This document shows, one piece after another, positions 16,930 to 24,778 of a stretch of 64,000 bases of DNA. The notes below the pieces were generated by a model. That model saw only the letters and a program-made list of their open reading frames with translations, was not told the DNA's origin and did not search any database. The position numbers and the translations under genes are program-made. The first letter of the stretch is position 1; the number at the start of each line of letters is the position of its first letter. The DNA is from Cognataquiflexum aquatile (GTDB lineage: Bacteria > Bacteroidota > Bacteroidia > Cytophagales > Cyclobacteriaceae). The stretch covers positions 434,001 through 498,000 of the forward strand of contig NZ_QMIK01000002.1 in assembly GCF_003316845.1 (NCBI RefSeq), given 5' to 3'.

Positions 16930-19266
16930 ATGAAAAGAATCTTATCAGGAGCAATTATTGCTTTTAGCTTAATGCTCTCCCTGCCGGCTTTGGCACAATG
17001 GTCAGAGCAAAACCATGCAGAGCGTTTTGAGCAGCTCGGCCCCATGCTCCGCAGTCCAAATGTGTACCGCACTGCATCAGGTGCACCAGGACACCAATAT
17101 TGGCAGCAAAAAGCCGATCACGAAATCCAAGTAGAACTGAATGACGAAAACCAATCCATCAAAGGCTGGCAGAAAGTCACTTACTACAACAATTCCCCTG
17201 ATCCGCTCAAATACCTTTGGATCCAACTCGATCAAAACGAAAGGGCGAAAGATTCCAACACCCCAAAAATTGCTCAAAGCAATATCGATGAAAGAATGAA
17301 CCTCCGTCAATTGGAAGGCATTCTTTGGCATGACCTGGATTTGGGATATAAAATCCTTTCTGTGAAAGACCTTTCCGGAAAAGATATTCCGATCACCATC
17401 GTCAAAACCATGATGCGTGTGGATTTGCCACAGCCGCTGATGCCCGGTCAGAAGACAGAATTTACCATGGATTGGACTTTCAATATCCATGACAGGATGA
17501 GCTTCATCGGCGGACGTCCTGGATATGAGTATTTTGAAAAAGACGGAAACTACCTCTATACCATGGCTGAATGGTTTCCAAGAATGGCTGTTTACTCAGA
17601 TTTCCAAGGATGGCAACACAAGCAATTCGTCGGAAGAGGGGAATTTGCTTTGACATTCGGAGATTACAAAGTGAAGATCACCGTTCCTGCTGACCACATG
17701 GTCGGTTCTACAGGGGTTTTGCAAAATGCGGACAATGTACTCAGCGCAACAGAACTCGACCGTTGGAAGGCTGCACAGAAGACTTTTGACAAGCCTGTGG
17801 TAATCCGTACCCAAGCAGAAGCCGAAAAATTAGAAAAAACCAAAGCCAAGGACAAAAAGACCTGGGAATTCCATGCTGAAAACGTAAGGGATTTTGCCTG
17901 GACTTCTTCCCGCAAATTCATTTGGGATGCTATGGCGGTGAAGCAAGGTGGCAATGAGGTAATGGCCATGTCTTACTATGCCAAAGAAGCCAATCCGCTG
18001 TGGGGACAGTATTCTACCAAAGTGGTTGCCCATACTTTGAAGTCTTATTCTTCTAGAACTTTTGATTATCCATACCCTGTGGCAATCTCTGTGGAGGCTA
18101 CCAACGGCATGGAATACCCAATGATCTGTTTCAATTATGGACGTCCCGATGCGGACGGTACCTATTCCGATGCAGTCAAATACGGCATGATCTCCGTGAT
18201 CATCCACGAAGTGGGACACAATTACTTCCCGATGATCGTCAACTCAGACGAAAGACAGTGGTCTTGGATGGATGAGGGTTTGAATACTTTCATGCAGTTC
18301 CTAGCCGAGCAGGAGTGGGACAGAGACTATCCATCAAGGAGAGGTCCTGCCCATAAAATCGCCCCTTACATGGCGAGTGAAAAAAGCACCCTCGAGCCGA
18401 TCATGACCAACTCAGAAAACATCATCCAATTTGGACCAAATGCGTACGCAAAACCTGCAACGGCATTGAACATCCTGAGAGAAACCATTATGGGCCGCGA
18501 GCTTTTTGACTTTGCGTATCAGGAATATGCGACACGTTGGATGTTCAAGCATCCAACTCCCGAAGATTTCTTCAGGACAATGGAAGATGCTTCAGGAGTG
18601 GATTTGGATTGGTTTTGGAGAGGTTGGTTCTATGGTACTGAGCCGGTTGACATCTCTTTGGAAACAGTAAGCTGGTACAAACTCGACAACAGAACTCCGG
18701 CAGAGAAAAAAGCAGACCAAAAGAAGGAATTTGACAAAGAGGAAACTTATGTCAGCAAAGAGTACAACCGAAAGGACATTCCGCAAACTGTGGTGGAAGC
18801 CGATCCAAGTACCAAGGACTTTTACAATAGCTACAATCCGTTTTCTGTGACTCCTGAGGATGAAAAAGCCTACAGGGATTTTATGGCAAGCCTCAATCCA
18901 AAGGAAAAAGAATTGGTCAACTCAGGTATGAATTTCTACGAAATGAAATTCAAGAATGTGGGTGGATTGGTGATGCCTTTGATCATTCAATTCAACTATG
19001 CAGACGGAACTTCTGAGGTCGAAAGAATCCCTGCCGAAATCTGGAGATTGAATGAATCTGAGGTAAGCAAGGTATTTGCCAAGAAAAAAGAAGTAAAAAG
19101 CATTGTCCTCGATCCGTACCGCGAGACTGCTGACATCGACGAATCCAACAATGCCTGGCCAAGACAGCATGCGCCAAGCAGGTTTGAGATGTTCAAAGGA
19201 GGAGGAAGAGTGAGAGGCGCTTCTGCCGGAGATAATCCAATGAAGAAAGCGGCTTCTAAGAAGTAA
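16930..19266 (+). CDS. M1-family zinc metallopeptidase, exported
   Basis: A 778-residue gluzincin aminopeptidase-like enzyme. It has a signal peptide, MKRILSGAIIAFSLMLSLPALAQ. The zinc site is His426-Glu427-x-x-His430 with Glu449 after 18 residues (HEVGHN, then WSWMDEGLN). The exopeptidase signature before it is NGMEYPMICFNYG, which varies from the classic GAMEN. An N-terminal beta domain (~30-300) and a long C-terminal region (~560-778), rich in Lys and Glu, flank the catalytic domain. It follows the HupE-like gene and may be co-transcribed. Likely periplasmic protein or peptide digestion. Confidence 0.93.
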   Translation: MKRILSGAIIAFSLMLSLPALAQWSEQNHAERFEQLGPMLRSPNVYRTASGAPGHQYWQQKADHEIQVELNDENQSIKGWQKVTYYNNSPDPLKYLWIQLDQNERAKDSNTPKIAQSNIDERMNLRQLEGILWHDLDLGYKILSVKDLSGKDIPITIVKTMMRVDLPQPLMPGQKTEFTMDWTFNIHDRMSFIGGRPGYEYFEKDGNYLYTMAEWFPRMAVYSDFQGWQHKQFVGRGEFALTFGDYKVKITVPADHMVGSTGVLQNADNVLSATELDRWKAAQKTFDKPVVIRTQAEAEKLEKTKAKDKKTWEFHAENVRDFAWTSSRKFIWDAMAVKQGGNEVMAMSYYAKEANPLWGQYSTKVVAHTLKSYSSRTFDYPYPVAISVEATNGMEYPMICFNYGRPDADGTYSDAVKYGMISVIIHEVGHNYFPMIVNSDERQWSWMDEGLNTFMQFLAEQEWDRDYPSRRGPAHKIAPYMASEKSTLEPIMTNSENIIQFGPNAYAKPATALNILRETIMGRELFDFAYQEYATRWMFKHPTPEDFFRTMEDASGVDLDWFWRGWFYGTEPVDISLETVSWYKLDNRTPAEKKADQKKEFDKEETYVSKEYNRKDIPQTVVEADPSTKDFYNSYNPFSVTPEDEKAYRDFMASLNPKEKELVNSGMNFYEMKFKNVGGLVMPLIIQFNYADGTSEVERIPAEIWRLNESEVSKVFAKKKEVKSIVLDPYRETADIDESNNAWPRQHAPSRFEMFKGGGRVRGASAGDNPMKKAASKK

Positions 19267-19292
19267 GCAGTCTCAGTATGCAGTAATCAGTT
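19264..19292 (+). repeat. Period-7 tract after the M1 peptidase gene
   Basis: CAG recurs at 19268, 19274, 19281 and 19288, that is with spacings of 6, 7 and 7. It starts directly at the stop codon. Confidence 0.5.
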
Positions 19293-19300
19293 TTTGATAG

Positions 19301-19433
19301 CGTCATCCTGAAGGAGGTACGACTGAAGGATCCCTTTTATTTTAGGAGAGACTCTTCGTTACACTCAGAGTGACGGCGCAGAAAAATTCGTCATTGGGAA
19401 GGAGATAAGACCGAAGGATCTCTTTAGGAAATG
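19301..19433 (+). repeat. Dispersed repeat family B, copy 1 (one and a half units)
   Basis: The main unit 19301-19375 has terminal inverted repeats CGTCATCCTGA and CTCAGAGTGACG, with GAAGGATCCCTTTTATTTTAG inside. A partial second unit follows at ~19391-19433 (CGTCATTGGGAAGGAGAT, then CCGAAGGATCTCTTTAG). The related copy is at 47469-47558. It sits between the M1 gene and the terminator at 19462. Confidence 0.75.
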
Positions 19434-19461
19434 TATGCTTGACAAAAGAAGAAAAAGAAAG

Positions 19462-19495
19462 GGAAGCAGGTATTCAATCTGCTTCCTTTTTTTTC
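19462..19495 (+). terminator. Intrinsic terminator downstream of the M1 peptidase gene
   Basis: GGAAGCAG/CTGCTTCC (19462-19486) is an 8-bp perfect stem with a 9-base loop, followed by nine T. It is 196 bp from the M1 stop, beyond repeat family B. Confidence 0.8.
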
Positions 19496-19811
19496 TTCCA
19501 TTGACCGGATATCAATTTATTAACGGATTTCTGAATTTCCTTCTTTAGAGAAATTTTATAATGGAACTACTGTGGGGAGGAAGAAATTTTTCCGGGCCGG
19601 CGCGGGCTGTGTGGGTGGGAGGATTAAAATTTCTTGAACTTTTTGGTTACTTTTTGTTTCAAGACAAAAAGTGACTAAAGGTAAAACCTTAAAAAAATTT
19701 TGATTTTATCGGCTGAAATAACAATTGTTTAGAAATAGTGGCTGTAATTGAGAAACATAATCCTTTATTCAAGGATATAATTCCATTCAAACATTATCCC
19801 TGCCTGAAAAT
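19496..19811. other. Intergenic stretch without recognised features
   Basis: This holds a short GC-rich patch (19585-19620) inside AT-rich DNA. I see no gene, RNA or clear repeat. Confidence 0.5.
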
Positions 19812-20042
19812 TCAATGTGCAGTATTTATTCCATGCTCCATATAATCAAGAAAAGCCAAAATCAATGACCCGATAATCATCAATAAATAAAACCTTGTCC
19901 ACCAAGTAACCCTAGAGGAATTGTAGTATTTATTCCAATATTGTGTGAAAACCCATCCAATAAGGCCAGAGGATATCAGTTGGAAAAATGTATTTACTAT
20001 TGAAAGGCTAAATGTGGAATCAGATAAAAAATACTGTACCAA
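19812..20042 (-). CDS. Possible small membrane protein, 76 residues
   Basis: It reads MVQYFLSDSTFSLSIVNTFF and then two likely membrane helices (LISSGLIGWVFTQYW and FYLLMIIGSLILAFLDYM) with a Tyr/Trp/Arg-rich linker. Composition is protein-like rather than random, but there are no homologues I recognise and it stands isolated in a 1-kb gap. It could be a real small gene or a remnant. Confidence 0.4.
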   Translation of the reverse strand: MVQYFLSDSTFSLSIVNTFFQLISSGLIGWVFTQYWNKYYNSSRVTWWTRFYLLMIIGSLILAFLDYMEHGINTAH

Positions 20043-20313
20043 AAAAGATACTGGGGTTAAAATTAAAATCCACTAGTACTTTTTTATTTTAGACATCTTT
20101 TGTTGGAATGAACTTTAAGTAAAGTTCTAAAGATCTTTTAAAAATCAAGTTTTTTAAGACAAAATCTTTTTACCATAGAATAGTAATAGCCAAATCATTT
20201 CCTGATCCATCATGAGATAAGTCTATCCACTCTTTATCTAAATCCATTGGCATTTTCCAACCAAAAGCCTGTTATTTGGTTCTCTTTAAAATTATAAAGA
20301 ATTCGAAACAGAA
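20043..20313. other. AT-rich intergenic stretch upstream of hemH
   Basis: I see no gene, repeat or convincing promoter here beyond general AT-richness. Confidence 0.4.
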
Positions 20314-21348
20314 ATGAGTAAAAATAAAGCAAAAATCGGTGTGCTATTGGTCAACCTCGGAACTCCCGACAGTACAGCCACCGGCGATGTCAGGAAATAT
20401 TTAAGGGAATTTTTGATGGATGGAAGGGTTATCGATTTTCCATTTATCCCAAGATGGGCATTGGTCAACCTCATCATCGCACCATTCCGTGCTCCAAAAT
20501 CCGCGCATGAATACCGAAAACTTTTTACCGAAAGGGGTTCACCGCTGATGTACCATACCGTAGACCTGACCGAGAAACTTATCAAAGTCTTGGACCCTGA
20601 AAAATACCATGTGGAATTTGCCATGCGCTATCAGACGCCAAGTATCGAACAAGGCCTGGAAAAGCTGAACAAAGCCAATGTCAAAAAAATCATCGTACTT
20701 CCGCTTTTCCCGCAATACGCTTCCGCTACCAACGGTTCTGTGGTAGACAAGGTCATGGAAATAGCACGTACCTGGCAGATCATCCCGAATATCACTTTTA
20801 TCAACAACTTCGTCGATCACCCGCTTTTTGTGCAGGCATGGACCGAATTGGGAAAAGAAATGATGGAAAAGGAAGAATACGATACTTACCTTTTTTCTTA
20901 CCATGGACTTCCGGAGCGACAGATCCGAAAAGGTTCTGTGGATGGATACTGCCAACTCAGTGACAAATGCTGTGGCAACTATACCAAGAAAAACCAGTTC
21001 TGCTACCGCGGTCAGTGCTTCCATACCACAAGATTGATCGCTGCCAAATTGGGTTTGCCGGAAAATAAAGTTGTGACCTGCTTCCAGTCCCGACTCGGGA
21101 AAGACCCTTGGATCAAACCCTATACCGAAGACCTGATCAAGGAATTATCCGCAAAAGGAGTAAAAAAAGTACTCGTTTTCTCCCCTGCTTTTGTGGCGGA
21201 TTGCTTGGAAACTACCGTGGAGGTAGGCGAAGAATACAAGGAGCAATTTGAAGAACTTGGCGGTGAAAAATGGGATTTGGTTCCAAGCTTAAACTCAAGA
21301 GATACTTGGGTGGCCTGTGTCAAGGATTTGGTGGAGGAGAATTCATAG
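20314..21348 (+). CDS. hemH: Ferrochelatase
   Basis: Inserts Fe2+ into protoporphyrin (or coproporphyrin) in the last part of haem synthesis. It has 344 residues. N-terminal LLVNLGTPDS, catalytic His197 in SYHGLPER, and the C-terminal CLETTVEVGEEY with the acidic metal-path residues are all present. A Cys-rich segment (CQLSDKCCGNYTKKNQFC) follows the SYHGLPER region. The gene is isolated from other hem genes, though hemW and hemD-type genes appear at 56-60.8 kb. A period-7/8 tract begins just after its stop. Confidence 0.95.
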   Translation: MSKNKAKIGVLLVNLGTPDSTATGDVRKYLREFLMDGRVIDFPFIPRWALVNLIIAPFRAPKSAHEYRKLFTERGSPLMYHTVDLTEKLIKVLDPEKYHVEFAMRYQTPSIEQGLEKLNKANVKKIIVLPLFPQYASATNGSVVDKVMEIARTWQIIPNITFINNFVDHPLFVQAWTELGKEMMEKEEYDTYLFSYHGLPERQIRKGSVDGYCQLSDKCCGNYTKKNQFCYRGQCFHTTRLIAAKLGLPENKVVTCFQSRLGKDPWIKPYTEDLIKELSAKGVKKVLVFSPAFVADCLETTVEVGEEYKEQFEELGGEKWDLVPSLNSRDTWVACVKDLVEENS

Positions 21349-21349
21349 G

Positions 21350-21391
21350 GTAGAATTGGAAGATTGGAAGATTTGAAAATTGAAAAATTAC
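21350..21391 (+). repeat. Short-period tract after hemH
   Basis: ATTGGAAG occurs twice in a row (from ~21355), then decays to ATTTGAAA and ATTGAAAA. The period is 8 rather than the 7 seen elsewhere. It abuts the stop codon. Confidence 0.5.
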
Positions 21392-21463
21392 CTTGTATTC
21401 ATTCTCGCTTCTCGTCTCTATTTTTTTTAAAAAAATGGAACCTCCTATAAATATCAAACCCAG

Positions 21464-22645
21464 TTGACTCCCTATCCCCAACCTTTCTACAAAAAACCTT
21501 GGTTCCTGATTTTGGGGATTTTGTTGGTTTCTTTCAACTTGCGACCTTCCATTACTGCCGTCGGACCATTGATACCCATGATCCGGGAGGACTTGGGCCT
21601 TTCCAATGGTTGGGCAGGATTTCTCACCACCTTGCCACTGTTGACCTTTGCTACGTTTTCTCTTTTTTCGGCAGCCATAGGAAAGCAACTCGGCAACTCA
21701 AAAGCCATCCTTTATGCCTTGGCTCTAATCCTTATCGGGACAGTCATTAGGGTTCAGGGAGGTCCGGAATGGCTTTTTATAGGCACAGGCCTGACCGGAA
21801 TCGGGATTGTCATCTGCAATGTGTTGTTGATTCCTTTGATCAAGCACCTTTTGCCCACCCAGATCGGGCTGATTACTGCGTCCTATACAACAGGCATGAG
21901 TTTATTTGCAGCCGTGGCATCCGGCATTTCTGCCCCCATGGCCATTGACTTGGGTTGGGGATGGAGAGGATCGCTGTTGACTTGGGCGGGATTGTTGGTA
22001 TTGGGGATTTTGATTTGGTGGCCTCAGGTCAAGCTTCATCCCAAAAACAAAAAGACTGTAGATACCCATGCAAAGGTAAATGTCTGGAAATCGAGCTTGG
22101 CATGGAATATCTGCCTATTTATGGGCGTGCAGTCTTTGCTGTATTTTACCATCATTGCCTGGCTTCCTGATATGTTGGTTTCTAGGGGATTTTCAGCAGT
22201 TGAGGCAGGATTGATCCTTTCCATCATGCAGATGATCGGATTGATCGGTTCATTTTTGGCGCCGATGATTGCGGTCCGATTCAAGGACCAAGTCGGTATC
22301 GTCGTGGTGATAGGTTGCATGTACCTGATCGGCTTTTCCTCTCTTTTCAGCCAAAACCATTGGGTGAATTATGCCGGACTTGCCTTGGCGGGATTGGGAT
22401 TGGGTTCAAGTGTTTCCCTTGCCTATACCTTGATCGGATTGCGAACCCACCATCAAAAAACTACTGCCTCACTATCCGGAATGGTCCAATCCACCGGTTA
22501 TTACCTTGCAGCATTAGGACCGCTGCTTTTTGGGATTACCTTTGATATTTTTCACGATTGGGATTTTCTCATCTACCTGATGCTCACCTGCTCTGTATTG
22601 TTTATCTATTTTGGAGCAAAATCCGGAGTCGCCAAAGTCATCTGA
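21464..22645 (+). CDS. CynX/NimT-type major facilitator transporter
   Basis: A 393-residue inner-membrane protein with twelve predicted helices. The first is FLILGILLVSFNLRPSITAV; the NLRPSITAVGP segment is typical of the CynX/NimT/YycB branch (cyanate, nitroimidazole, other small solutes). The start is TTG at 21464, just ahead of a basic PFYKKP segment. The cytoplasmic central loop (VKLHPKNKKTVDTHAK) separates two six-helix halves. The substrate cannot be told from sequence. It follows hemH by 115 bp, probably as a separate unit. Confidence 0.88.
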   Translation: MTPYPQPFYKKPWFLILGILLVSFNLRPSITAVGPLIPMIREDLGLSNGWAGFLTTLPLLTFATFSLFSAAIGKQLGNSKAILYALALILIGTVIRVQGGPEWLFIGTGLTGIGIVICNVLLIPLIKHLLPTQIGLITASYTTGMSLFAAVASGISAPMAIDLGWGWRGSLLTWAGLLVLGILIWWPQVKLHPKNKKTVDTHAKVNVWKSSLAWNICLFMGVQSLLYFTIIAWLPDMLVSRGFSAVEAGLILSIMQMIGLIGSFLAPMIAVRFKDQVGIVVVIGCMYLIGFSSLFSQNHWVNYAGLALAGLGLGSSVSLAYTLIGLRTHHQKTTASLSGMVQSTGYYLAALGPLLFGITFDIFHDWDFLIYLMLTCSVLFIYFGAKSGVAKVI

Positions 22646-22690
22646 TTTCCAAAACGCAAGTTGTCAAAATCCCTTTTCTTAAAAATTAGA

Positions 22691-22742
22691 TGGCTTGAAG
22701 TTCACTTAAGCCAGCTGTTGACCGTCGTCAGTGGACAGTGGA
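22691..22742 (+). repeat. Hairpin and period-7 tract after the MFS gene
   Basis: TGGCTT/AAGCCA forms a small hairpin at 22691-22714. Two exact heptamers CAGTGGA follow at 22729-22742, with looser copies before them. Confidence 0.5.
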
Positions 22743-22794
22743 CGAATTCAAAGAATAATCTTTGGTTTCGAACGTTTCCAACTTGTGAAGCTGT

Positions 22795-22802
22795 TACCTT
22801 TG
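22795..22802 (+). promoter_or_regulatory. Candidate -7 box of the UPF0316 gene
   Basis: TACCTTTG fits TAnnTTTG and ends 17 bp before the ATG. The -33 region is weak. Confidence 0.45.
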
Positions 22803-22819
22803 TAAAAAAATAAACTGCG

Positions 22820-23422
22820 ATGCAAGAGTATTTTACTTCGTTGGGGATCCCGCCTGAAGTATTCAATTACGTGATTATGCCAATCCTGATTTTTTGTGCC
22901 AGGGTGATGGATGTGTCTATCAACACGCTCAGGATCATGTTTGTCATGAACGGCAAAAAGAAAATCGCTCCAATTTTGGGTTTTTTCGAGTCCCTGATCT
23001 GGCTTTTGGCAATCGGGCAGATATTTCAGAATATCGACAACCCCATGTCCTATGTGGCTTACGCAGGAGGATTTGCGATGGGAACATTTGTCGGTATGAC
23101 GATTGAGGAGAAACTCGCTTTGGGAAGAGTCTTGGTCCGAGTGATCACTCCCGAACCGATGCCCACTCTCATAGAATACATGAAAGAGCATAATTTTAGG
23201 TTTACCTCTGTAGGTGCCGAAGGACGCTATGGAAAAGTAAACCTACTTTTTACCGTTATGAAGAGGGATGACCTCACCGGTTTTATCGGAAAAGTAAAGT
23301 CAATCAATGACAAAGCATTCTACACCATCGAAAGCGTCAAAAGAATCAGTGAAGATGACCTCAATGTGATGGACGACAAACCGAGATTTACGACGAAGGT
23401 GTGGAGTAGGGTGAGGAAATAA
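22820..23422 (+). CDS. UPF0316/DUF2179 (DUF5698) membrane protein
   Basis: A 200-residue protein with three N-terminal membrane helices (IMPILIFCARVMDVSI, IAPILGFFESLIWLLAIGQI, YVAYAGGFAMGTFVGM). The cytoplasmic DUF2179 domain follows, with GRYGKVNLLFTVMKR and FYTIESVKRISE. The R-V-M-D-V-S-x-N-T-L-R motif in helix one is the UPF0316 signature. DUF2179 domains are thought to bind a small ligand; no function is established. It is separated from the converging META gene by a shared terminator. Confidence 0.88.
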   Translation: MQEYFTSLGIPPEVFNYVIMPILIFCARVMDVSINTLRIMFVMNGKKKIAPILGFFESLIWLLAIGQIFQNIDNPMSYVAYAGGFAMGTFVGMTIEEKLALGRVLVRVITPEPMPTLIEYMKEHNFRFTSVGAEGRYGKVNLLFTVMKRDDLTGFIGKVKSINDKAFYTIESVKRISEDDLNVMDDKPRFTTKVWSRVRK

Positions 23423-23423
23423 T

Positions 23424-23512
23424 TTGGTTATTGGTTAAAAGTAATTGGTAAATGAAAAAGGCAGGTCATTTTTTCTGACCCGCCTTTTACTTTTTACCTC
23501 TTACCTATCGCC
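23424..23512. repeat. Period-7 tracts flanking a terminator between convergent genes
   Basis: TTGGTTA TTGGTTA AAAGTAA TTGGTAA runs in exact register from 23424 to 23451, directly after one stop codon. TTTTACT TTTTACC TCTTACC TATCGCC runs at 23485-23512, ending ten bases from the other gene's stop. Confidence 0.65.
23457..23488. terminator. Bidirectional terminator
   Basis: AAAAGGCaGGTCA/TGACCcGCCTTTT is a stem with a central mismatch and T-rich loop, usable from both sides between the UPF0316 and META genes. Confidence 0.8.
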
Positions 23513-23521
23513 ATAAAATGG

Positions 23522-23950
23522 TTAAGGTTTCGCCTGCGGAATAAAGCTCATCAGTTCTTTGGCGGCGCCGTCGAGTAAGGTAAGTTTGTTTTTGTTGACT
23601 TTGAAGTTGGCAACTTGGGATAGGGCGGAGGTGAAATTTTTTTCTCCATCTCCCGGACAGGCTTTTCTGGTCATGGCACCCGGGTCCAATTTCAGGGATG
23701 TTCCTTCAAGGTTGAAGTTGCCGTTGAAATTATTGCATCCCGCAAAACCTGCCAGTTTTCCACCTTCCTGAAAATTGAGAAAAGGGAGACCTCCTGCGAA
23801 CTTTGCAGGATCCAAAGCTTTTCCCAACATGGAGTTCAGCACCCAATTGTTTCCGGTCAAAAGACTCAGCGGGTTCAAATTTCCAACCGAGCTACAGGAA
23901 GATAAACCCAGGAAAATCGTCAAAATAAAGATACCTGATAATTTTTTCAT
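23522..23950 (-). CDS. META-domain lipoprotein
   Basis: A 142-residue protein with lipobox LSS-Cys19. The META (HslJ-like) domain shows NNWVLNSMLGKAL, GFAGCNNFNGNF and the later MTRKACPG, where the C-N-N-F-N-G pattern is diagnostic. Family members are envelope proteins; HslJ in E. coli is heat-inducible and linked to novobiocin resistance. It converges on the UPF0316 gene across a shared terminator and is otherwise alone. Confidence 0.9.
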   Translation of the reverse strand: MKKLSGIFILTIFLGLSSCSSVGNLNPLSLLTGNNWVLNSMLGKALDPAKFAGGLPFLNFQEGGKLAGFAGCNNFNGNFNLEGTSLKLDPGAMTRKACPGDGEKNFTSALSQVANFKVNKNKLTLLDGAAKELMSFIPQAKP

Positions 23951-24029
23951 AAGATTACATGTAAAGAGTTGACCTAATTTAGTGAGGGAATTCCAAAAAA
24001 ATCAAATTTCAATCCTTTATTTTAACCCC

Positions 24030-24374
24030 ATGAAAAGTACGCCATTTCAATTTGAAAATGATCTGCCATGGCAAGAAGCCGATCAGGGAATCCAAAGGAA
24101 AATGTATGGTCATGATGAGCAGGTCATGATGGTCAAAGTCAAATTTGAGGCGGGCGCGATCGGTAACCTACACAGCCATCATCATAGTCAGGTGACGTAT
24201 GTGGAAAGCGGTATTTTTGATATGACCATTGGTGTGGAAACAAAAAGGATCAAAACAGGGGATGGGTACTATGTCAAGCCACATGTGATGCATGGAGTGG
24301 TGTGCATCGAGCCTGGGGTGTTGATCGATGTGTTCAGTCCCATGCGCGAGGATTTTTTGAAGACTGAAGAATAA
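24030..24374 (+). CDS. Small cupin-domain protein
   Basis: 114 residues from ATG 24030, which begins MKSTPFQFENDLPWQEAD; an upstream in-frame GTG at 23982 would add 16 unconserved residues. It is a single cupin with metal-site motif G-x5-H-x-H-H (IGNLHSHHHSQVTYVESG), then YYVKPHVMHGVVC for the second motif. This small cupin type may bind a metal and handle sugars or be a regulator; no substrate is indicated. It is a single gene before the threonine operon. Confidence 0.85.
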   Translation: MKSTPFQFENDLPWQEADQGIQRKMYGHDEQVMMVKVKFEAGAIGNLHSHHHSQVTYVESGIFDMTIGVETKRIKTGDGYYVKPHVMHGVVCIEPGVLIDVFSPMREDFLKTEE

Positions 24375-24778
24375 CGGCCGTTATCCCAAGTCAGGTCAGT
24401 ATTCCAATATCCAAATAATATTTTGTACAAAACATTAAAATTAAATTAAGATTTCTCCATATTGGCTGATGAAATGGTAATCAAACTCCTGATTCTTTAA
24501 AATAACAGCAAAACATTTTTGCATTTCGGGAAATTGTCCTTAAGATTGCCGCATCAAAAAAAAGCATTTTATGTTTTTCACAGCAAATGACCTCAATAAT
24601 TGGAATCTCTCCCTTGCCGGAGAAAGCTGTGTTTTGGGTGGATCTACTTCCATGTTTTTTATAACCACCACCATTACGGGGTAATCCCGTTTTCAAATCC
24701 ATATAGACCCCTTATCTTTAGGTCCATTTTGGACCTCAACAGCATATTATATTCACCAAAATCAAAAAATTCATTTTT
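24375..24778. other. 404-bp leader region of the threonine operon
   Basis: This contains a candidate leader peptide (24652-24684) and several small inverted repeats. ACGGG/CCCGT at 24676-24690 overlaps the end of the leader ORF. GGGGT at 24678-24682 can instead pair with ACCCC at 24707-24711. AGGTCC/GGACCT lies at 24720-24736. No clear T-run follows the last stem. The left half shows nothing recognisable. Confidence 0.5.
24652..24684 (+). CDS. Candidate threonine-operon leader peptide (MFFITTTITG)
   Basis: Ten codons that read Met-Phe-Phe-Ile-Thr-Thr-Thr-Ile-Thr-Gly, then TAA. Four of the ten are Thr and two are Ile, the amino acids that control E. coli thrABC through its leader peptide. It ends 94 bp before the thrA ATG and overlaps the first of a set of alternative RNA hairpins. 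The design is that of ribosome-mediated attenuation. The lack of an obvious intrinsic terminator before thrA leaves the mechanism open. Confidence 0.6.
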   Translation: MFFITTTITG

